From the NCBI GenBank assembly GCA_949152475.1, contig OX424569.1:23109950-23173949 (forward strand): a DNA stretch of 64,000 bases. The letters are read 5' to 3'. The first letter of the stretch is position 1, and each line of letters opens with the position of its first letter. This DNA is from Terebella lapidaria (lineage: Eukaryota; Annelida; Polychaeta; Terebellida; Terebellidae). The notes below the pieces were generated by a model that made no database searches, had not been told where the DNA came from, and saw only the letters and a program-made list of their open reading frames with translations. Of this stretch, positions 54,048 to 64,000 are shown one piece after another. The translations under genes and the position numbers were made by a program.

Positions 54048-57000
54048 GATGTGATGTGTGTCGATCCCCAGGATATGGCCTTTCCATTCTATAGGTATTG
54101 CTGAAAGTATTCCTAAGTAATTAATGAAGTTTAATTTTACGTCATTTATCCTCATAAAGTTCTCATAAATTCCATTGTCCATTCGTGTCAACGAAATGCG
54201 CAATATTTAGGATTTGTTTGTCTATCAGGCTTGGGATGAAGATGGGTTTATCGTCTATTCGTATTAAGGAATTCCCTATAACTTTTTGTGTCTTGAAATT
54301 TTTAATATTTTCTGGGTGTTGGAAAGTATAATCGAACCAAAAGTTAAGTAATCTCGAGTTATAGGATTTGGACATTTCTCGGATATTCCTCGTACATCTT
54401 TTTTGTTCAAATTACACTCCCAAAAAATATAGTTTTTAATTGGTGTATATTTATATATAAACTTAGACCAGTTTTCATTATTATCATTTATTATCCTTTT
54501 TACCCATGAAATTTTTAACGATTTGTTTTTTAGATATAAGTCGGGCACCGAGAGTCCACCGTTATCTTTTCCGAAAGTTAGAACCTTTCTTTTGATTTTG
54601 TCAACTTTACCATCCCAAAGAAAGTTGAATATATTTTGCTCTGCTTCTTTCATCAATTTATCTGGTGCACTGGGTAGGTTTGACATGAGATATACAAACT
54701 GAAATAACGAATGTGTTTAGGATGACAATTTTACCGTATAGCGACAGTTTTCTCCGTTTCCAGATGTTCAAATTTTTTTTTATTTTTTTTCCCAGTGCTT
54801 TACTATAATTTAACTGAGTCATCTGTTCGTGATCATGACATAATGAAACACCAAGTATTTTCATTGGACCGGTGGACCATTTTATCCCTAAATGTGGGCA
54901 AAGTATTGTATAGTTCTTTTTTCCTGGTCCAATTGGAACTATTTCTGTTTTGTCGAGATTTACTTTTAAACCAGAGACATTTTCAAATTCATTGAAGATG
55001 CTTATAGCACGGTTCAAACAATTTTCATTGTACTTCAATGTCAGCACTGTGTCATCTGCATATTGACTTTTATAATGAATTTTTTTATTCTCCAGCTGGA
55101 TACCTGTTGTATCTTTATCTTGTCTAAATGCATTTGCTAACATTTCCACGCTCAGAATAAATATATAGGGGGACAGTGGGCATCCTTGTCTTGCTCCTCT
55201 TTCTAGTTCAAATTTATCCGAGATTTCTCCGTTGTTAATAATTCTACTAAAATGCCAGTATAGAATATTTCTATCCACCGTATTATTGTTGGGCCGAAGT
55301 TGAATTTGACAAGAGTTTCTTTAATAAAGTCCCATCTCAAACAATCGAACGCTTTTTCAAAATCTACTCCTAATAACATAGCAGGAATATTTTCTTTATC
55401 AACATAGTCTATGATATTTTGTATTTTAAATATATTTTCACCTATAAATCTATCTTTGATGAAACCCGTTTGATCTGTATTTATAATAGAAGGTAATATT
55501 TCACATATCCGTTTTGCAATTGCTTTTGTGGCCAGTTTATAATCCTGATTAAGTAAAGTGATCGGGCGCCAGTTTTTCAGGGTAAGTGTGTCCTTGTCTT
55601 TTTTAGGTAGTAGGGTGATGATACCTTCTCTTTGTGTATATGATAGTTTTTTCTTTTTCAGCGCCAAATTAAGTGCATTTACAAGAGGTTCCTTTATATC
55701 TTGCCAAAAAACTTTGTAAAAACCATCTGACCCCGGGGTTTTGTTATTTTTACATGTTTTTAGAACTGATAGTATTTCGGATTCTTTCAGAAGGCCTTCA
55801 CATTGTATTTGTGTTAACTTTGGCGTATTTATTTTATTCAAATACAGCTGGATATCCGTACTGTTTATATTTGTCTCGGGTAGGGAATATAGTTTTCGGT
55901 AGAATTTATTTGTTTCAGCTAGAATTTCTCTGGGACCTGTTATTAAATCTCCTTTATCCGTTCGTAACCGTTTTATAGTCTTTTTGTTATAATTCCTTTT
56001 TTCCAGACTTAAAAAGAGGTTCGTAGGTTTTTCTCCATATTCTACCCAGTCACATTTTGATCTCATTTTTAAGCTGTCAACCTGTTGTTGTAATATGTCA
56101 TTAATGTCAGATTTGACCATGGCTATGTGTAGTTCGTCTTCGTCATTTGGCAATAGTGAATATTTTCTCTCCAAAAACTCAAGCCTTCTGGACAAAACCT
56201 GCAGCAGATTTTTATTACGTTTTTTCATTGTACAATACTGAATACTTTCCCCTCTAACCATGACCTTAATTAGTTCCCATAAAGTGCTATGATCCAAGTT
56301 TGGGTTATCTATAATTGTCCCTTGTATAATGCCCTTTATTTTATTTACATACTCTATATCTGATAACAGTGAACAGTTCAATTTCCAGTAACCTCTGCCC
56401 CGCTTCTCCTTATTGAATGGGATTGAGATATATATCATCGAGTGATCAGTTAGGATTGACGGTTTTATTGCCGATTCGTGTACCATATTACTGAGGCCAA
56501 AAGAAACTAAGAAATAGTCTAACCTGGAGAAAATGTTCGAGTTTCGATATTTACAATGATATGTATATTGTCTGGTATCACTATGTTGTTTGCGCCATAT
56601 GTCCACTAGGTCGTTTTCTGAAATGAATGTATTCAAAATGTTTTTCATTTTGTTGTTAGCGTGCGCCAATGCCCCACCGCTTTTATCTAGTGTTTCATTC
56701 AATATACAGTTAAAATCACCCGCTATGATCCTATCATCATTTTCGAAATCATCTAAAGTCTGTATTACCTCGAGCAGAAATTCTGGATCGTCGTCATTTG
56801 GCGCGTTCGCGAGTGTCAGGCGTCTTTCATCTATCGTCAGGTCCAGTATAATGTAACGACCAGCTGGGCTTCTAGTTATTTTGTGGATTTTAGAGATCAG
56901 ACTAGATCTGATAATAACACACACACCCCTCGCATTTGTCTCTCCGTGACTATAATAAGCATTATACTCTGCCCCACCCCAATCATCCATCCATCCAGTT

Positions 57001-57144
57001 TCATCCGTTGGATTACTGTGTGTTTCCTGCATAAGTATAACGTCAGATTTATGTGTATTTTTTAACCACTGGAATTTTGCATCTTTTGGGTTTAGAGGTC
57101 CGCAGGCCCTTGACATTCAATGAAACGAAATTCAAATTATCCAT

Positions 57145-57958
57145 TTTCAATGATTGTAGAACTTACAAATACCGGTTGCCATCTGTTAATAGTTTGGGTG
57201 TTATAGTTATGCATAAAGGTGTGTATTAGCGGTGATCGTGTTTTCGAGACCACAAAAAACATGGTCCGTGTGCGTATAGTGCTCAAAAGTGCGTGGACCG
57301 GGAAAATAAAAACAACAGTTTTTGTATACTTTTGGGGGGCCCACTTTTATGATTTCTGGACGATATCTCACGAACCCCTCGACCGATCTTTTCGAAACTT
57401 TCAGAGCTCATGTAAAGTAAATCGATACAACCCCTATTCATTTTTCATCGATTCCCACGATGGTCATAGGCCATTTTTGTCCGAAAATTGGTTGTTTTGC
57501 TGTTTCTGGATGATAACTCACGGACGCCTTGACTGATCATCTGGAGACCTTCAGAGCTTATCCAACAACCCCCCCCCCCCCCCAAGTATCTTTTCTGATT
57601 TTTTTCTTCCGCTGTTTAATAAAAAATGACAGTTGTTATTGTTTAAATACTACTAGTACATTTCTACCACATTTGCTGTTTTGTAATAGAATAATTTATA
57701 CTGGATAACGCCCACACAACTAAAAAATATGTCAATTCTGTCCATGAATATGTACCTGCTAGTACTGATCGAGTATTTATTTTGTATTTATGATTGCATG
57801 AAATGTTCTTTCATTGGGCATCCCAATTGAAAATCGGAATGCTTGTATGTTTTTATAATATTTCTTCTTTTTCTCCTGCCATTTTCATTTCCGGATGATA
57901 ACTCTTGAACGCCTTGGCCGGCCTTGAAATTTTCAGGAAACATTACAAGTACCTCACC
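57145..57958. other. Intergenic DNA with diverged tandem phrases
   Basis: No gene is seen. The phrase TGATAACTCACGGACGCCTT and its variants recur near 57360, 57510 and 57896, pointing to an old repeat of the R1/R2 kind. A poly-C run lies at about 57569-57582. Confidence 0.5.
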
Positions 57959-58255
57959 TACGGAAGCGTATTACCGCCATGCAAAATTTTTTTTTTATCT
58001 CGCCGTGGCGAGTTACTATCTCGCCGTGGCGAGTTAGTATCTCGCCGTGGCGAGTTAGCTATCTTGCCGTGGCGAGTTACTATCTCGCCGTGGCGAGTTA
58101 CTATCTCGCCATGGCGAGCTACTATCTTGCCGTGGCGAGTTAGCTATCTTGCCGTGGCGAGTTACTATCTTGCCGTGGCGAGTTAGCTATCTCGCCGTGG
58201 CGAGTTACTATCTCGCCGTGGCGAGTTACTATCTTGCCGTGGCGAGTTACTATTC
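57959..58255 (+). repeat. Palindromic tandem array FB-b (CTCGCCGTGGCGAG units)
   Basis: The left end is TACGGAAGCGTATTACCGCC, then a T run, then about 11 units of 21-22 bp. Each unit contains the palindrome CTCGCCGTGGCGAG (sometimes CTTGCC) with spacer TTACTAT or TTAGCTAT. No inverse array is found to the right, so only one side of a foldback element seems present. Confidence 0.85.
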
Positions 58256-58794
58256 TGTCTTCAATAGCATCGTGACGTAGCCCCCAAGGTCATCTGAGAT
58301 TAATTTCAAGGTTACCAAAAAATGAGCCCTTCACATAATTGTGACTTCCTACATGTTTAGCATATGAACCCATAATACGAACTTATAAAAGTTTCTCAAG
58401 GGTATCTTATGGCCAATCTGTGCAATTTGGTGTAGCTATAACTTTTATTCGAGCACTCGAGGTCTGCTGGAGTCAAGTCCATGTTCATCAGAAAATGCAC
58501 CACACATTAAATTGAATAAATTTAGGAAAGGATAGGATAAATAGCTATCCTGTTCTAACCCTGATTCTATTAATACAAATCCAGCCTCTATCATGAAGCA
58601 TTCAGCGTTCAGGCGAGAATTTTTATAAAGTGGTCATCTCGGGCCAATAATGGACGGAATTGACCGTACTATATAACGTGAACTGGATATAGGTTCTGGA
58701 TAGAACGTTTTACGGTTGTTTGAGCTTATACATATTGTGTGCTCTTTTTTTAATGGTCCGAGTCCAAGAAAATGGGAGGGGGCGGGGTCTCAAA
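58256..58794. other. DNA between two palindromic arrays
   Basis: No gene. It holds AAGGTCATCTGAG and GGTTACC phrases and, near 58512-58555, GAATAAATTTAGGAAAGGAT with GGATAGGATAAATAGCTATCC, which resembles the tail of the LINE ending at 54047. Confidence 0.5.
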
Positions 58795-58795
58795 C

Positions 58796-59695
58796 TACGG
58801 AAGCGTATTAGGGCCACATGAGTTTTTTTTTTCAATTCAATTTATCGACTTATTATCTCGATAAATCGAGAAAATATCTCGATAAATCGACTTATTATCT
58901 CGATAAATCGAGATATTATCTCGATAAATCGAGTTGTTTATCTCGATAAATCGAGTTATTTATCTCGATAAATCGACTTAATATCGTGATAAATCGAGAA
59001 ATTATCTCGATAAATCGAGTTATTATCTCGATAAATCGAGTTATTATCTCGATAAATCGACTCAATTATCTCGATTTATCGAGATATTATCTCGATAAAT
59101 CGACTTATGTCCTTGGCATTTAAAGTTCAAGTAAAATGGAAATATGTTTCGAGTCACATTATTCTTCATATTGAACACTATGTTGAATAGGCTTATATGA
59201 TGGACCATTATAACGTTAATTATTGAATAATACAGACCAAACTACCGAATTAAAAACTATAGTGAAGTTACTATATCACTATCTCTTAAAAAGATGCAAC
59301 ATGTTCATGAACGAAAATGGTATAATTGTTTTGTTTTTTAAAAATTATTCAGCTAATAAACATGGAAAGAGGTATATTCGTAAAGTGATAAATCTGTACG
59401 GCTTCTTCAATTGGATAGTTTGGTATTATTTCAGAGATTAATGTAATGACAGTTATTCATATACTCCATATAGTTTTCAATATGAGTGATCAGTATATTT
59501 TCTTTGTCCTATTGTTGCCAAGGAAACCAATGAAATGGTATTGCTCGCCTATATTATGGTCGATGCATATTCATTTCACTTGTACTTTAAATGTCTGAGT
59601 CTTATAAGTCGATTTATCGAGATACTATCTCGATTTATCGAGATAGTTAACTCGATTTATCGAGATAATTAACTCGATTTATCGAGATATTAAGT
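58796..59695. mobile_element. Foldback element with CTCGATAAATCGAG arrays (FB-c)
   Basis: The left end is TACGGAAGCGTATTAGGGCC, identical over 15 bases to the left end at 57959, then a T run and about 13 units of 20-22 bp built on CTCGATAAATCGAG (58838-59108). An inverse array (CTCGATTTATCGAG type) lies at 59608-59690. Just inside, CATTTAAAGTTCAAGTAAAATG (59119) is inverted at about 59570-59592. The right outer terminus is not recognised, so it is truncated or diverged there. Non-coding. Confidence 0.8.
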
Positions 59696-60005
59696 GTTTT
59701 TTGTTTTTTTCCCCGTGACTCATTTATTTCCATATGTCAGAAAGAAACATACATTCAAAAGTGACACATTCGTTTACATAGATAATACATTCGCACTAAA
59801 AAAAACAAACAAAAAAGTCACACAAAAAACACACACACACATTCATACATGTTCCACTGCATCCTATATTCCACACAATGTAACTATGAGAAAAGAAAGA
59901 CACGAATTTTTTTTCTCTATAATATGATAAGGTAATGGCGCACGAGAATATTTCTAATTGGACAGCGTGGAGTTTCATTTCAAAATAATAATTCAACTGT
60001 AATCG
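59696..60005 (-). other. Probable 3' flank of the Tx1 LINE at 60006
   Basis: AT-rich with a CACACACAC run near 59831. No gene is seen; part is probably LINE 3' UTR. Confidence 0.5.
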
Positions 60006-62860
60006 TTAATCCAATTTGGTCTTAATGGGGGCCCATTTTGTTATGTTTTCCGCTCTTTGGGTCGTGTTACTAAACTTTGATTCGATTTTCATTTTATTTC
60101 TTAGATATGCTTTTGCATCCAAAATATTATATATTCCAGTGGTCCACTTTCTAGTATATAGGTACCTTTTCAAATTTAATATTATCGTATTTTCTAACGG
60201 TTTGTTTTCTTGAAAAATTCCCAATAAAATGTGTTTAATATTCATATAGGGGAATAATTCTATTTCTGTCATCAACCACACTGCAATTCCATGCCATATC
60301 TTTTGCTTTATTGGGCAGTTGTAGAAGAAATGTGCTACATCATCTTCAATATTTTGGCAAAAATCACAATAAGGATTATCCCTCAATCTGTACGTGTAAA
60401 GTAATTTATTTGTTGGTAAAACCCGATGTAGTAGTTTGTACTGAAAGCTTTGAATGGTTTTGTCTTGACTGATTTTATAGGCAAGTGTTAAAATTTTTTC
60501 CCAATTATTATTGTCATAAATTTCTGATAATTCGTCTTGCCATTTATCTTTATATGAATCTTTTCTCGGGAGTGATTTGATTAATTTAGTATATGAGAAT
60601 TTGCATACCTTTTTTTGGCCACATATTTCTGTCATAGGTTGTATTATGTTATAGTCTACTTTTAGCTGATCTTTTTTAATTCTGTCATTAATAGGCTTAA
60701 GTATTGATTCCCTAAAACTAAAGTAGTCAAGATAATTCATATGAATATTATATTTATCAACAAGCTGCGTCCTACTAATCAGCGTCTTTTCTTCATAGTT
60801 ATATGCATCTTTGAAATAGACCATTCCTTTTGAGATAAACTCATTTTTGCGTATTTGTAAGTTTTCATTTTTGCAAAAATCAGAGTGCCAAATTACAATA
60901 TTAAGAAAATATTGGTCATCATAATTACAATATATTTTTTCTCGATAACATATCCAAGCTTCCAAAACTTGTTTCCAGAAGATATTTTTGATAGATATTG
61001 AATATTTCTTGATATAGTTTAGCGATCCTTCTAACAAATAGTTAATATGGGGCGTATTAAATATGGTACAAGCAGTTATTTTCCAGGTATTTTTTTCTGA
61101 TGTTTGAAAAAGGTTCTTTATCCATCGTAATTTAGAAGATAGACAAAAATATTCTAAATGAAGCATTTTTAACCCCCCATCCTTGTAGTCCTGAACAAGT
61201 GCATTTAAACTAATTTTAGGACGTTTGTTGCTCCATATAAAATCCAATAGAATTTTTGTTTATTTCGGTTATGTAACTTTTAGCTGGGGTTGGTAGTGTC
61301 GTCAAGACATGAATGAATTTCGGTAAAATATGCATCTTAACAACGGTGATCCTTCCAGCAATTGAAAGCTGTTGACATTGATAAAATTTAATAATATGCT
61401 TTGCAGCTGATATTTTGTTAGAAAAGTTCAATTCTATCATTTTGGTCAAATCTACATCGAACTGTATGCCTAACAATTTAAAAGTTGTTGTATATGGTAG
61501 GTTGAAATATGGACATAGGTCCTCGTCCTGTGATGATCCTAATTTAACTATTTCAGTTTTGTTGATATTCATTTTCAATCCAGAGATCTTTGCAAAGCTA
61601 TGGAAAACCTCCAGGGTTGTCTTTAAAGATCGACGGCTTCCATCTAGGGTCAGAAATGTGTCATCCGCATATTGTCCAATTTTAACCTCATGGGTACCTA
61701 CCACTATCCCTTTTATATCTGAACGGGAGATTATATATTGGGCCAATGGTTCTATAGCTGAGATAAACAGATAAGGTGAGAGAGGATCGCCTTGTCGACA
61801 TCCGCGACCCAAATTGAAAAATTTTGAGTAATGACCATTATTTATCACACAACTTTGAGAGTTTTTGTATATTATCTTGAACCACTTAATAAAATTGACA
61901 CCGAAGTTAAATTTTTGTAGTACTTTCCCAATATATGACCATTCGATAGAATCAAAAGCTTTTTCGAAATCTATTAACAATAGCAATCCTTCCCTATCAT
62001 TATCTTGACAGTACTGAATCAAGTCATATACAAAACGGGTATTTTCTTCAATGTATCTTTCTTTTAAGAAGCCTTTTTGATTTGGACTTATGATATTTTG
62101 CATTACAGACTTCATTCTTTTAGCCAATACAGTCGTCAAAATTTTGTAATCAGTATTTAGTAGAGATATGGGTCGCCATTTTTTAAGGTATTCTCTGGGT
62201 TTATTCCCTTTAGGAATACATGTTATGATACCTCTTTTTTGTGTGATGGATAATTCCCCAGTTTGGAATGCAGCTTTAATAGATCTCAACAGGAAATGTC
62301 CCAAATCTTTCCAGAAGACAATGTAGAATTCTATTGGGAAACCATCAACACCCGGAGTTTTTCCATGCTTCACTGATTTAATAGCCTCTTTTATTTCGTT
62401 ATAAGTTATTTCACCGTCACATATATTTTGATCGTCGTCTGTCAAAACGTTAATAGCTTTTTGATTTAAGAACATATCTAAATCTTTTTGATCGGTTTCA
62501 TTAACGGTTGATGAGTAAAGTCCTTCATAGATTAGTCGAATCTCTTCAAGTATATGTTGAGGATTGAGTATGATATTGCCTTTTATGTTTATTTTATTTA
62601 TCAATTTATTCAAATACTGTTTTCTTTCTAAATTAGCAAAAAACTTTGTTGGTTTCTGACCTTCCTCTATCCATTGAACTTTACTTCTTAGCACTGACCC
62701 CTTTATTCTTTCCTCTCGAATATCTTGTAGACGCCGTTTCAAGACTGATAATTCGTTAATTAATTCTGAATTTGTGTTTTGATTAATATCTTTCTCAATG
62801 CTTTCTATGTGTTCTGTAAGTTTCCCTTCTTCGTTGTTTTTTTCTCGTTTAAGGTTGTTC
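60006..62860 (-). mobile_element. L1/Tx1-type LINE, 5'-truncated
   Basis: On the - strand, from about 62850: a connector (VQWIEEGQKPTKFFANLERK), reverse transcriptase (GKTPGVDGFPIEFYIVFWKD; KKWRPISLLNTDYKILT; LLLIDFEKAFDSIEW; GCRQGDPLSPYLFISA; GQYADDTFLTLDG; KMNINKTEIVKLG) and a long C-terminal region with the CDFCQNIEDDVAHFFYNCP zinc-knuckle-like motif. The two long frames (508 and 413 codons) overlap at 61216-61247 and are joined by one apparent frameshift there; otherwise the coding is intact to the stop at 60006. The endonuclease is missing. It is from a different family than the copy at 49660-57144 but is the same type. Fewer breaks suggest it is younger. Confidence 0.9.
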
Positions 62861-63299
62861 GAAACACCCAGGAAGGTGTTTTTATTGAGTAAAATTTTTT
62901 ATTTCTTGATAGCTAGACATGTGTTGGTTACAAAAAGCAGAAAAAAATAATAGGTCACCGTATGATATTTTTTGCTATGCTGCATTTTGTTGACCCCCTA
63001 TCAGTCTTAAAAGTACCTCAGCAATAGCCACAATCCATTACACCATGACATGCTATCTAAATGCATATTTTGCCTAAAACTCTATATTTATAGGATTTTT
63101 TAGTACAGAATTGTTGTATATGCAACGGTTCATTAAACTGGAGAAACAAAATTCGCTAGCACTGAGGTTGATATGTTTCGTGGCAAGAGAAAGAACATGT
63201 GTATGTATTTCAGCACTGAAATGTTACCGAAAAAGCGCAACTTCTGAGAATCCATACAACGTTGAGTATCACTGCTTGGTCAGTAATACAGTATTTTTA
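62861..63299. other. Intergenic DNA
   Basis: No gene or repeat is recognised between the truncated LINE and the R1 copy. Confidence 0.6.
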
Positions 63300-64000
63300 G
63301 GTTACCGGACCTATGGTCCGATAACATATTGGCATGGCGTTGCGTCCGTCGTCCGTCGTCCGTCGTCCGTCGTCGTCCGTCGTCGTCGTCGTCCACATTT
63401 TTATCTTTTTTGTTTACAGGCAAATTTTTCTGAAATTTTGCACAAAAATACTTAAAAATAATTCAAGAAGGAGGTATTTTTTAGTTTTTTGATTTTCGCA
63501 TTTTTTTCAAAATGGCGGCCGTTTTCGACGAAAAATGCCTGATTTTGGACTTTGGCGGCCATTTTCTCAAAATCTGTTCAGTAACTTTTTTTCTTTTTGA
63601 TAAATAACGCTCCTCATATGTACTCCTATGATGTCTATAAATTTCGTTGCGCTTGAATCGCTCGAAGTGGGCCATTTTGGCCCAAACTCGGCTCAAATGG
63701 GACTTTCCCATGTTAAATTCTCCTATGCTTTATAATGGGACACATTATGCCTAATATCTCACTTGATATTGAGATTAGAGACTAGGAATCAATTGTGGAC
63801 CTATAGGAAATGATATATGCTGAATATTCTCGTGACCTTGAATTTGACCTCTGACCTCAGTTTCAAGGTCAGAGCACAAAATGGCTTATATCTCGCTTAT
63901 TATCGACTCTACAGCTTAGGAATCAATTGTGGACATATAGGAAATGATATATTCTGAATAATCTCGTGACCTTGAATTTGACCTCTGACCTCAGTTTCAA
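63300..64000 (+). repeat. R1 copy running off the window
   Basis: Starts GGTTACCGGACCTATGGTCC (hairpin), then (CGTCCGT)n, AAAATGGCGGCCGTTTTCG and the tandem GACCTTGAATTTGACC units. It is very close to the copy at 23560 but lacks that copy's internal duplication of about 225 bp. Confidence 0.85.

Larger units (their letters stand above)
49660..57144 (-). mobile_element. L1/Tx1-type LINE ORF2, split by a second LINE
   Basis: On the - strand, ORF2 starts at ATG 57144 (MDNLNFVSLNVKGLRTSKPK) with an apparent frameshift near 57080. AP endonuclease follows (LMQETHSNPTDETGW; IAGDFNCIL; SRLDYFLVS; LTDHSMI), then reverse transcriptase (NNKTPGSDGFYKVFW; NWRPITLLNQDYKL; LGVDFEKAFD; ARQGCPLSPYIF; SQYADDTVLTL). 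The C-terminal part continues to 54050, is interrupted by a + strand LINE (50655-54047), resumes at 50655-50280 (MKKWREYFSGNLND) and ends with a CDFCEE..AHIFF zinc-knuckle-like motif and IAKRYIY near 49670. Other frame breaks lie near 55250 and 54670. An unrelated insert of about 220 bp lies at 50056-50280. It is non-functional but nearly full ORF2 length. Confidence 0.9.

Noticed and set aside
57959-59108. CRISPR-like arrays of regularly spaced palindromic repeats
   Set aside because: Spacers are only about 7 bases and nearly invariant, the context is a eukaryotic genome, and the units are tandem palindromes of foldback elements.

Overview
This is a stretch of an animal nuclear genome, not a prokaryotic or viral one. 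It holds one split host gene with GT..AG introns of up to about 4 kb, set among dense and diverse transposable elements. The mix (DIRS, Ty3/gypsy, L1/Tx1 and Jockey-superfamily LINEs, foldback elements, many MITEs, long minisatellites) and the vertebrate-like gene structure suggest a marine invertebrate such as a cephalochordate, hemichordate, echinoderm or mollusc. The sequence alone does not settle which.

Layout. 1-4716 is upstream DNA with a reverse copy of a dispersed repeat family (called R1 here) and a 2.7-kb hAT-type element bounded by a perfect 8-bp target duplication. 4717-29257 is one gene on the + strand, a DCDC2-like doublecortin gene. I resolved 16 coding exons by reading frame, splice sites and phase. 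Exons 1-8 (366 codons) encode the two DCX (tubulin-binding) domains and a basic/acidic linker, and they align along their length with my memory of vertebrate DCDC2. After exon 8 the gene has two possible endings. A terminal exon at 20757-21017 gives a protein of about 452 aa, close to vertebrate length. The alternative is a chain of phase 0-0 exons carrying TPPPKS repeats, two IQ calmodulin-binding motifs, an acidic segment and a 15-residue repeat, giving about 810 aa. The intron between exon 8 and the alternative end holds a minisatellite of about 1.9 kb with a 32-bp unit.

29258-32050 is the 3' UTR and downstream region, with a 1.1-kb TIR element. 32730-38160 is a decayed Ty3/gypsy fossil on the - strand, interrupted by a second structured repeat (R2). 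38263-46930 is a second R1 copy that has received a foldback element, a MITE and a DIRS1-like element with inverted terminal repeats and an internal complementary region. 49660-57144 is an L1/Tx1-type LINE on the - strand, split by a Jockey-superfamily LINE on the + strand. 57959-59695 holds two arrays of palindromic 21-22-bp units with a common left end. 60006-62860 is a second, 5'-truncated L1/Tx1 LINE, and a third R1 copy runs off the right edge.

The host gene probably makes a microtubule- and cilium-associated protein. X-box-like (RFX) motifs in its first introns fit that role but are untested. The least familiar items are the foldback elements, whose terminal arrays are built from a different palindrome in each copy, and the doublecortin-IQ fusion with two alternative C-termini. 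No rRNA, tRNA or CRISPR was seen.
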